A stretch of DNA of 6,767 nt from Bifidobacterium breve. Lineage in GTDB: Bacteria; Actinomycetota; Acidimicrobiia; Acidimicrobiales; Ilumatobacteraceae. The stretch lies in assembly GCA_945896935.1 (NCBI GenBank), contig CAMDER010000099.1, positions 1 through 6,767 of the forward strand, given 5' to 3'. The translations under genes and the position numbers were made by a program. The notes beneath the pieces are model-generated. The model did no database searches. It saw nothing but the letters and a program-made list of their open reading frames with translations, and was not told where the DNA came from. Of the stretch, positions 1 through 5,898 are shown piece by piece. Positions within the stretch are counted from its first letter, which is position 1. Every line of letters begins with the position of its first letter.

Positions 1-19
1 GAACCGCCGAAAGCAACCA

Positions 20-1075
20 TTAACCAATCATCTCTTTCAACGTCTCAATGTTCTGAATTGCGTTTGGACCGACAGGGTTGATCGACAACATCGTGACGCC
101 AGCTTCTTTGAACGACGCAATGCGCTCTTTGATGAAACTCTTTGGACCGACCAAGTTTGAATTCGACAACATCTCGCCAGGAACGGCTGCAGCTGCTTCT
201 TCTTTCTTGCCCGCCAAGTACAAATCTTGAATTTCAATGGCTTCTTTTTCGTAGCCGTACTTCTTACAAATGGTGTTGTAGAAGTTCTTGTCACGAGCGC
301 CCATGCCACCGATGTACAAGGCAGCGTTCGGACGGCTGAAGTCAAGAATCTTGGTTTGTGCTTCGCCAGTCAATGATTCATCAATGGCCAACATTCCACC
401 AGCAGTGATTTGCAATTGACCCAACGCTGGATCGCGCTTGGCAATGCCCTTCTTCAGGTCGTCGCCCCAAACATTTTGGTACTTGTCTGGATCGAAAAAG
501 ATCGGCATCCAACCATCGGCAACTTCGGCAGTAGCAGAAACGCTGAGACCCATGAGACTCGCCCACCAGATCGGGATGTCTTTACGAATTTCTGCACCAG
601 GCTTAATGATCTTGAGGGCCTTACCCAATCCTGTTCCGAGACCGGCGGGCAACGGAGCCTGGATCGTTTGACCTTCGATATGAAATGGTTCTTCACGGGC
701 CCAAATGTGGCGACAAGCCTGAATGTATTCCTTAATGCGCAACATCGGCTTTTCGTATGGCATGCCATGGAAACCTTCGACCACTTGCGGACCACTTGCA
801 CCAAGTCCAAGGATAAATCGACCATTCGAGACATAGTCACAACCCGCAGCAGTCATGGCCATCAGCGCTGGCGTACGACTGAAGACGTTCAAAATTCCGG
901 TACCGATTTCGACGGTGTTGGTTTTGGCCGCAAGGTAACCAACCTGACTAATCGCGTCGGCACTGTAAGCCTCGGCAATCCACACGGCATCAAGACCGGC
1001 TTTTTCGTATTCGACGACTTTGTCAACCGCGGCATGAAATCCACCGGCGTAATTGAGCATCATGGACAGTTTCAT
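20..1075 (-). CDS. LLM-class F420-dependent oxidoreductase
   Basis: A 351-residue member of the bacterial luciferase-like (LLM) superfamily, probably cytosolic and using coenzyme F420 to oxidise or reduce an unknown substrate. The TIM-barrel pattern is visible: an N-terminal strand (MKLSMMLNYAGG), KAGLDAVWIAEAYSADA near 25-41, EIGTGILNVFSRTPA near 56-70, and NGRFILGLGASGPQVVEG near 84-101, a loop typical of F420-type members. PIWWASL (168-174) and ADGWMPIFF (186-194) follow. Length is normal for the family. The frame stays open upstream to 1216 into larE, but the ATG at 1075 is the better start: AAGGGG lies 5 bases before it and the family homology begins there. It lies 61 bases downstream of larE on the same strand, so cotranscription is possible. 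No substrate can be assigned. The F420 rather than FMN assignment rests on overall resemblance to actinobacterial F420 members. Confidence 0.93.
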   Translation of the reverse strand: MKLSMMLNYAGGFHAAVDKVVEYEKAGLDAVWIAEAYSADAISQVGYLAAKTNTVEIGTGILNVFSRTPALMAMTAAGCDYVSNGRFILGLGASGPQVVEGFHGMPYEKPMLRIKEYIQACRHIWAREEPFHIEGQTIQAPLPAGLGTGLGKALKIIKPGAEIRKDIPIWWASLMGLSVSATAEVADGWMPIFFDPDKYQNVWGDDLKKGIAKRDPALGQLQITAGGMLAIDESLTGEAQTKILDFSRPNAALYIGGMGARDKNFYNTICKKYGYEKEAIEIQDLYLAGKKEEAAAAVPGEMLSNSNLVGPKSFIKERIASFKEAGVTMLSINPVGPNAIQNIETLKEMIG

Positions 1076-1136
1076 ATTTTCCCCTTGTCGTATGAGATGT
1101 ACTTCAGAACATTCGCCCGCAGGCGCATCCTCAACC
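1076..1136 (-). other. Intergenic spacer between larE and the LLM oxidoreductase gene
   Basis: A 61-base gap. Apart from the ribosome binding site it holds only a weak 4-bp hairpin (CGCC TGCG GGCG on the minus strand) with no T run, too weak to call a terminator. I see no convincing -35/-10 pair, so read-through from larE is the simpler reading. Confidence 0.4.
1081..1086 (-). promoter_or_regulatory. Ribosome binding site of the LLM oxidoreductase gene
   Basis: Read on the minus strand the sequence is AAGGGG, then AAAAT, then ATG at 1075. The match and the 5-base spacing are good. This site decides the start at 1075 over in-frame codons further upstream inside larE. Confidence 0.7.
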
Positions 1137-2027
1137 TTACGAGTGCGACGAGGCGCCCGACGAACTTTCAGTGACCCCGATATTGAGATTTCCCGAGCGG
1201 AAACCTTCAAGATCAAGCGTCACGTACTGATATCCAGCGGCCTTGACTGCTTCAATGATGAAAACTCGCTGAGAGATGGCGTTTTCAAGTTCTGACTCGA
1301 CGACTTCAATACGCGCGGTTTCGCCATAATGGCGCACTCGCACCTGTCGAAAGCCCAGTCCATGCAAAGCGGCCTCGGCGCGATCGACTCGACTCAAGAT
1401 TTCAACACTGACCGTGGTCCCGTACGGCACTCGACTCGCCAAACACGCCGCTGCTGGTTTATCCCAGGTGCGTAAACCCATTGCATGCGACACCAACCGA
1501 ACATCGTCCTTGGTGAAACCTGCTTGCACCAATGGAAACACCGCGCCACGTTCGAGAGCAGCGCGTTGACCCGGGCGATGATCAGCCAAATCATCAACAT
1601 TGACACCAAGAATGACAGTCGCACCTTCGCAGTCGGCGATTGGACCAACGACATCCATCAGTTCGGCCTTGCAGTGATAACAACGATCAATATCGTTCGC
1701 TCGATACGCCGCCCGTTCCATTTCGGCGGTACTCACGGGAGTCCAACGTAAATTCCATTCGGTTGCCAACTGTCGACAGTCGGCTTCTTCATCGCCAGCC
1801 AAACTGGGCGACACCGCCGTCACGGCATGGGCTCGTTTCGCCCCAAGAACCTCGTGAGCAACTGCTGCAACAAAAGCCGAGTCGGCCCCACCACTAAAGG
1901 CCGTGACCACATGACCCAGATCGACGATGATCGCCACTAATTGAGCCATCTTGGCCTGCACTTCATCAGGAAGTCTTAAGGTTTCGAAGTGTGCCACCCC
2001 TCTATCGTGCCACGCCGAGGTGCCCAA
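1137..2027 (-). CDS. larE: ATP-dependent sulfur transferase LarE (nickel-pincer cofactor biosynthesis)
   Basis: LarE belongs to the PP-loop ATP pyrophosphatase superfamily. It adenylates the carboxylates of a pyridinium dicarboxylate precursor and inserts sulfur to build the nickel-pincer nucleotide cofactor of lactate racemase-type enzymes. From the start chosen here (296 aa) the PP-loop SGGADS is at about 45-50, followed by RCYHCK near 115-120, GVNVDDLADHRPGQRAA near 141-157, ACLASRVPYGT near 194-204, and a C-terminal half ending YVTLDLEGFRSG. All are family hallmarks. Cysteines at about 116, 119 and 195 match the three-cysteine type known to hold a [4Fe-4S] cluster, rather than the single sacrificial-cysteine type. 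The start is uncertain: TTG 2027 has AAGGGAG about 5 bases upstream, GTG 1997 and ATG 1949 are alternatives, and ATG 2084 would collide with the divergent hydrolase. No larA, larB or larC is in view. The LLM oxidoreductase follows on the same strand. Confidence 0.92.
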   Translation of the reverse strand: MGTSAWHDRGVAHFETLRLPDEVQAKMAQLVAIIVDLGHVVTAFSGGADSAFVAAVAHEVLGAKRAHAVTAVSPSLAGDEEADCRQLATEWNLRWTPVSTAEMERAAYRANDIDRCYHCKAELMDVVGPIADCEGATVILGVNVDDLADHRPGQRAALERGAVFPLVQAGFTKDDVRLVSHAMGLRTWDKPAAACLASRVPYGTTVSVEILSRVDRAEAALHGLGFRQVRVRHYGETARIEVVESELENAISQRVFIIEAVKAAGYQYVTLDLEGFRSGNLNIGVTESSSGASSHS

Positions 2028-2082
2028 TTGCTCTCCCTTCGCTCTCCCATTCACGATCAAGAACGGGCAGACTCTAGGGATC
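2028..2082. promoter_or_regulatory. Divergent intergenic region between larE and the hydrolase gene
   Basis: Both flanking genes start outward from here, so their promoters should lie in or near this stretch. It carries the purine-rich AAGGGAG (minus strand, 2039-2033) that supports the TTG 2027 start of larE, and AGGG three bases before the hydrolase ATG. For the plus strand a weak pair TTCACG (2050-2055) and TCTAGG (2073-2078) with 17-base spacing exists, but it sits too close to the ATG to be convincing. No operator palindrome stands out. Confidence 0.4.
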
Positions 2083-2976
2083 ATGGCTATTGCTCCTGAA
2101 AGATTTCCTATTTCTGAAGCTCGCGAGGCATACATTGCCCTGCCGTCAGGAATTCGGCTGCGAACCATCCACCGGGGTCCCGACAACGCTGACGGTCCGA
2201 TGTACTTGCTCATTCACGGATTGGCCTCAAATGCGCGAATGTGGGACGGCGTCGGCTCAGCACTCGCCGCCAAAGGCCATCGCAGTATCGCTGTTGACCT
2301 GCGCGGCCATGGCCGCAGTGACAAGCCCGATGATGGCTACGACTTCGACACTGTGTGCCAAGACCTCTGTGAATTGCTCGACGCTCTTTCGATCAATACC
2401 GCAATTTTTGTTGGTCAGTCATGGGGAGGCAACATCGTTGTTCATGCGGCGCTCCGACATCCCGACCGCGTCATTGCCGCAGTTCCCGTTGACGGCGGAT
2501 TCATTGAACTGGGTCAAACTTTTCCCGAGTGGGACATGTGCGCAGAACGCATGCAACCACCACGTCTTGCTGGCATGCGCGCAAGTCGACTCGAAAGCGC
2601 GATTCGCGCCACCAACACCGATTGGCCCGAATCTGGGATCATCGGCTCACTTTCAAACTTTGAGTTTCATGAAGACGGGACAATTAGTCCTTGGCTGACC
2701 TTTGATCGACACATGCTGATCCTCAAAGAACTATGGAAACACCGACCATCTGAAATGTGTGCGTCTATCGAACGACCCGTCTTATTTATGCCAGCAGATT
2801 CTGGCGATGTGGCGTGGACAAGCAACAAAGAAGCCGCAATTAATGCAGCCCTTGCAAAACTGAAGAGCGGACGCGCTCACTGGTTTCGCCCGGCACACCA
2901 TGACCTACATGCCCAACATCCCGAGCGATGCGCCGATGTTCTGATCACTCATTACAAGAATGGTTTCTTCTCATGA
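2083..2976 (+). CDS. Alpha/beta-fold hydrolase
   Basis: A 297-residue cytosolic serine hydrolase of the alpha/beta fold, substrate unknown. Visible features are an N-terminal strand pair (REAYIALPSGIRLRTIHRG, about 14-32), the oxyanion motif LLIHGLASNARMWDGV (42-57), VDLRGHGRSDKPDDGY (71-86), and the nucleophile elbow GQSWGG (111-116, Ser113). The acid is probably Asp239 in VLFMPADSGD, and the base His273 in PAHHDLHAQHPE. All three triad positions are thus filled. A cap region lies around 140-220. The frame is open from 1951, but ATG 2083 is where family similarity begins and AGGG lies just upstream. It starts divergently from larE, and its stop overlaps the next gene in ATGA, implying translational coupling and possibly a shared pathway. 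Esterase, lactonase and dehalogenase-like roles cannot be separated from sequence alone. Confidence 0.92.
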   Translation: MAIAPERFPISEAREAYIALPSGIRLRTIHRGPDNADGPMYLLIHGLASNARMWDGVGSALAAKGHRSIAVDLRGHGRSDKPDDGYDFDTVCQDLCELLDALSINTAIFVGQSWGGNIVVHAALRHPDRVIAAVPVDGGFIELGQTFPEWDMCAERMQPPRLAGMRASRLESAIRATNTDWPESGIIGSLSNFEFHEDGTISPWLTFDRHMLILKELWKHRPSEMCASIERPVLFMPADSGDVAWTSNKEAAINAALAKLKSGRAHWFRPAHHDLHAQHPERCADVLITHYKNGFFS

Positions 2977-4232
2977 GTACTTCTCCGCGCATCTTGACCA
3001 TCATGGGTTCAGGCGAAACCGCACCCACGATGATGAAGCATCATCGCGAATTGATTGCCCGATTTCCTGGAAATCCCAAAGCAGTTGTTCTTGATACTCC
3101 CTACGGTTTCCAAGAAAATGCTGCTGAACTCGCATCAAAAGCCGTTGAATATTTTCGTAAGAGCGTTGGCCATCCGATTGAAATTGCTGGGCTGACTCGA
3201 CTACATGGTCAAGACACCTTGGTGGTCGAACAGGGACTTTCTCGGGTCCGCCAAGCTGATTATGTTTTTGCCGGACCCGGTAGCCCGACCTATGCACTTC
3301 GTCAATGGGCTGGGACTGCCGTTCCCGATATTGTGCGCGGAAAAATGCGCACGGGTGGTGCAGTTACCTTTGCCTCGGCTGCTGCCCTAACGCTTGGCCG
3401 CTACACCGTTCCGGTGTACGAGATTTACAAGGTTGGAAATGAGCCCTGTTGGCTTGAAGGTCTAGATGTGCTTGGCGAAATTGGGCTGAATGTTGCAGTG
3501 ATTCCGCACTACGACAATGCCGAAGGCGGCCATCACGACACGCGATTCTGTTACCTGGGCGAACACCGACTCGCGATGCTTGAGGAACAACTCCCCAATG
3601 ATGCTCACGTCATCGGAGTCGACGAGCACACGGGAGTCATTTTAGATCTCGATACCAATACCGCGACAGTAGTCGGCAACAGCACTATCACCGTACGCAT
3701 CAAAGGGCAATCAACGATCCACAACGCTGGTGATGTGATCTCGATTGATGCACTTCGCGATCCAGCCACCGGCGCAACGAATATTCCAGTTCAAATCACC
3801 CAGACCGAAAATCTGCAAGCAGAACCAGACAGAGAATCGACCGCCCTCTCTGCTGATACGCAAATCAACGAACAGGCTTTCAATGAAGCAATGTCTGCTG
3901 GTGACGCTGCGGGTGCGGCCCGAGCCGCTCTGTCACTCGAGTCCGCGATCCATGCGTGGTCGGCCGATACTTTGCAAGGCGAAGAAATGGATAATGCCCA
4001 CGCCGCTCTTCGCTCAATGATTGTGCGTCTCGGCGATGCCGCCATTGGTGGACTTGCCGATCCTCGCGATGCGCTCGAGCCAATGATGAATGTGCTTCTT
4101 GAACTTCGCTCAGTCGTACGAGCCGACAAGCGCTACGACCTATCTGATTTGATTCGCGATCGTCTTGCTGCCGTCAAAGTAGAAGTACGTGACACTCCGC
4201 AAGGGGTCGAGTGGGTCATCAACAACGACTAG
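2973..4232 (+). CDS. Fusion: peptidase E/cyanophycinase-like (S51) domain plus CysRS C-terminal-like domain
   Basis: A 419-residue two-part protein. Residues about 6-260 resemble the S51/class I amidotransferase-like fold: MGSGETAPTM (11-20), VVLDTPYGFQENA (38-50), YVFAGPGSPTYAL (97-109), FASAAALTLG at the nucleophile elbow (133-142, candidate Ser135), VIPHYDNAEGGHHDTRF (176-192) and HVIGVDEHTGVILD (212-225). A polar linker (about 261-298) follows. Residues about 299-419 look like the end of a cysteinyl-tRNA synthetase: a helical FNEAMSAGDAAGAARAAL start, then LLELRSVVRADKRYDLSDLI, RDRLAAVKVEVRDTPQGVEW, matching the CysRS pattern of A.KD...AD.IRD.L...GV...DTP.G..W. The CysRS catalytic domain (HIGH and KMSKS motifs) is absent. 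The start ATG overlaps the hydrolase stop by four bases, and there is no clear independent ribosome binding site. Function is unknown: the N-part suggests a peptidase or amidotransferase-like hydrolase, and the tail could bind tRNA or have been repurposed. Confidence 0.88.
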   Translation: MSTSPRILTIMGSGETAPTMMKHHRELIARFPGNPKAVVLDTPYGFQENAAELASKAVEYFRKSVGHPIEIAGLTRLHGQDTLVVEQGLSRVRQADYVFAGPGSPTYALRQWAGTAVPDIVRGKMRTGGAVTFASAAALTLGRYTVPVYEIYKVGNEPCWLEGLDVLGEIGLNVAVIPHYDNAEGGHHDTRFCYLGEHRLAMLEEQLPNDAHVIGVDEHTGVILDLDTNTATVVGNSTITVRIKGQSTIHNAGDVISIDALRDPATGATNIPVQITQTENLQAEPDRESTALSADTQINEQAFNEAMSAGDAAGAARAALSLESAIHAWSADTLQGEEMDNAHAALRSMIVRLGDAAIGGLADPRDALEPMMNVLLELRSVVRADKRYDLSDLIRDRLAAVKVEVRDTPQGVEWVINND

Positions 4233-4239
4233 CCCTAGT
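4228..4239. repeat. Perfect inverted repeat ACTAG-CC-CTAGT spanning both stop codons
   Basis: ACTAG (4228-4232) and CTAGT (4235-4239) are exact complements around a two-base CC. The TAG stop of the plus-strand fusion gene (4230-4232) and the TAG stop of the minus-strand permease (4237-4235) are the symmetric halves. A two-base loop is too tight for a stable hairpin, so this may be coincidence of two facing TAG stops. Confidence 0.5.
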
Positions 4240-5086
4240 GGTGGCTCAGCCCAGCCAGCTGAGAACGACGGCGAACTCCAACGGCCGAATAAGCAGCAAT
4301 AAAAACCAGAGTTCCGGCCAAAATAATGACTGCACCGCTCGGAATATCGGCGTACCAACTGATGTACATGCCGACACCACCGAAGATCGCACCGAGAACG
4401 GGCGATAACCACAACATGCGACCGAAAGAATTTGTCATCAATCGGGCAGTTACTGCTGGCAAAACTAAAAGCGCTGAAATAAGTAACACTCCGATCACAC
4501 GGACTGTTACCAAGATCGTTGCCGACAGCAAAACCATTAATACTGCTTCCATCGCCGGGACACTGACCCCACTCACACCAGCAACCTCGGGATCAAATGT
4601 GGCAAACAAAAGTTTGCGATACAAACCAATGATGACAACGACGCTCAAGACTCCAACACCAGCGACTGCCAAAATGTCACTCGTGAAGACACCCAACACG
4701 TTGCCAAAAAGCACGGCATCAATACTTCGTTTGGCCTGACCAAAACGGGCCTGCAAGGCCAGACCCATGGCAAAAGATGCAGTGGTAATGACACCGATCG
4801 CTGCGTCTGCACCGATAATGCGCTTTCGAGATACTCGCCCGATCATTAACCCAGATGCCAGGCCCCAAAATCCGGCACCAAGGAAGTAGTTCAAATTCAA
4901 GACTGCGGCCAATGCGGCGCCGCCAAACACGGCATGACTCAGTCCATGTCCGATATAACTCATACCGCGCAAAACCACAAAGACTCCGATGAGTCCGCAT
5001 AAGGCCCCCGCCAACGTAGCGATAATCAGACCGTTACGGAAAAACTCATATGAAAATGGTTTGAGTAGATCGACAGCAACAATCAC
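4235..5086 (-). CDS. Metal ABC transporter permease (ABC-3 family, ZnuB/MntB-like)
   Basis: A 283-residue integral membrane protein forming the translocation channel of a zinc/manganese-type uptake system. Hydrophobic segments are recognisable near 18-38, 53-80, 95-112, 134-156, 180-213, 226-246 and 250-269. ABC-3 landmarks are VVLRGMSYIGHGLSHAVFGG (37-56), GADAAIGV (92-99), DAVLFGNVLGV (123-133), FDPEVAGVSG (164-173) and LLISALLVLPAVTARLM (201-217). Length is normal. It begins with GTG at 5086, whose GTGA overlaps the stop of the ATPase gene by four bases. I see no independent ribosome binding site, so translation probably depends on the upstream gene. Its stop faces that of the fusion gene with two bases between. 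Zinc versus manganese cannot be decided from this subunit. Confidence 0.95.
   Translation of the reverse strand: MIVAVDLLKPFSYEFFRNGLIIATLAGALCGLIGVFVVLRGMSYIGHGLSHAVFGGAALAAVLNLNYFLGAGFWGLASGLMIGRVSRKRIIGADAAIGVITTASFAMGLALQARFGQAKRSIDAVLFGNVLGVFTSDILAVAGVGVLSVVVIIGLYRKLLFATFDPEVAGVSGVSVPAMEAVLMVLLSATILVTVRVIGVLLISALLVLPAVTARLMTNSFGRMLWLSPVLGAIFGGVGMYISWYADIPSGAVIILAGTLVFIAAYSAVGVRRRSQLAGLSHH
4245..4263. terminator. Candidate terminator hairpin at the convergent gene ends
   Basis: CTCAGC (4245-4250) pairs perfectly with GCTGAG (4258-4263) across a seven-base loop. It sits 12 bases past the stop of the plus-strand fusion gene and inside the last codons of the permease gene. There is no T run on either side, so it is at best an imperfect intrinsic terminator or an RNA 3'-end stabiliser. 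Confidence 0.28.
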
Positions 5087-5898
5087 GATGCACTGCTTCG
5101 GTTCAAACGATTGCGCAGTTCATCGCCACCTTGCTCAAGAACAATAGGCATTCCTCCATGTTGCAAAACTTCCATCGGCGCGCCGTATGTACGCTCCAAA
5201 AAGTACGGTTGCAAAACTTCGGCCGGAGTTCCATCGGCGATGACTGTTCGGTTGAAGCACACCAAACGTGGAAGGTGGGCCGCTAGTCCGTTGAGATCGT
5301 GCGTCGTGAGAACAATTGCGATGCCGTCGCCATGAGGTGGGCTCTCATTGAGGTCGGCGAGAACATGAAGTACCTCATGTCGAGTTCGTACATCAACACC
5401 AGCAGTCGGTTCGTCAAGAATCAACATGTCGGGCTTTTGAATGAGGGCACGCGCCAAGAAGACTCGCTGCTGCTGACCGCCCGATAATTCGCGAATGTGT
5501 CGTTGTAACAGTCCCCCGAGACCTAAGCGCTCGAGGACATCTTCGATTAAAGCAAGTTCGGAGTTTTGCGATTTTGGACGCATCAAACGTTGGGGACGGC
5601 TCATCCCAATCACTTCGCCCACGGTTACTGGGAAATTCCAATCGACTGTTTCTAATTGAGGAACATACGCCAGTCTCAGACCGGGCAATCTTTCAACCTT
5701 GCCATGCACTGGTTTGATAGAACCCAGTAACGCCCGCAACAACGTCGTCTTGCCTGAACCAGATGGTCCGACGATCCCAACAAATTCACCGCGCCTGATG
5801 GTTAAATCAACGCCTTCAATCACTGGGGCACCACCGTAGGAACACGACATGTGTTCACATTTCATCAAATTCTGATTTTCCTCGGGTACCGACTTCAT
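5083..5898 (-). CDS. Metal ABC transporter ATP-binding protein (ZnuC/MntA-like)
   Basis: A 271-residue cytoplasmic ATPase that drives the neighbouring permease. All nucleotide-binding motifs are intact: Walker A GPSGSGKTT (44-52), Q-loop VPQLETVDWNFPVTV (79-93, Gln81), ABC signature LSGGQQQR (138-145), Walker B MLILDE (158-163) with PTAGVD after it, and H-loop TTHD (198-201). The VDWNFPVTV stretch after the Q-loop is characteristic of the zinc/manganese/iron chelate importers of this family, as is the C-terminal tail with PYFLERTYGAPMEVL. It starts at ATG 5898, overlapping the stop of the binding-protein gene in ATGA, and ends four bases into the permease gene. An internal Met at residue 12 (5865) is a possible alternative start, just before the family homology begins. 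Confidence 0.96.
   Translation of the reverse strand: MKSVPEENQNLMKCEHMSCSYGGAPVIEGVDLTIRRGEFVGIVGPSGSGKTTLLRALLGSIKPVHGKVERLPGLRLAYVPQLETVDWNFPVTVGEVIGMSRPQRLMRPKSQNSELALIEDVLERLGLGGLLQRHIRELSGGQQQRVFLARALIQKPDMLILDEPTAGVDVRTRHEVLHVLADLNESPPHGDGIAIVLTTHDLNGLAAHLPRLVCFNRTVIADGTPAEVLQPYFLERTYGAPMEVLQHGGMPIVLEQGGDELRNRLNRSSAS

Noticed and set aside
410..1174. Long plus-strand open frame (254 codons) antisense to the LLM oxidoreductase gene
   Set aside because: Its translation shows no recognisable domain and has coincidental composition. The opposite strand encodes a clear, full-length family protein with a good ribosome binding site.
1076..1216. N-terminal extension of the LLM oxidoreductase to 1216
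   Set aside because: It would overlap the end of larE, and the added residues are basic and unlike the family. ATG 1075 has a strong ribosome binding site.
1951..2082. Upstream extension of the hydrolase frame to 1951
   Set aside because: It overlaps the conserved start of larE, and the extra residues have no hydrolase similarity.
2028..2213. N-terminal extension of larE to 2213
   Set aside because: It runs about 130 bases into the divergent hydrolase gene and adds residues without LarE similarity.
2090..2698. Plus-strand 202-codon open frame within the hydrolase gene
   Set aside because: It is a shifted-frame shadow of the hydrolase, which has all its catalytic motifs in the other frame.
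3791..4129. Minus-strand 112-codon frame under the CysRS-like tail
   Set aside because: It is rich in Ala, Ser and Arg, as expected from the complement of an alanine-rich helical region, and has no ribosome binding site or family match.
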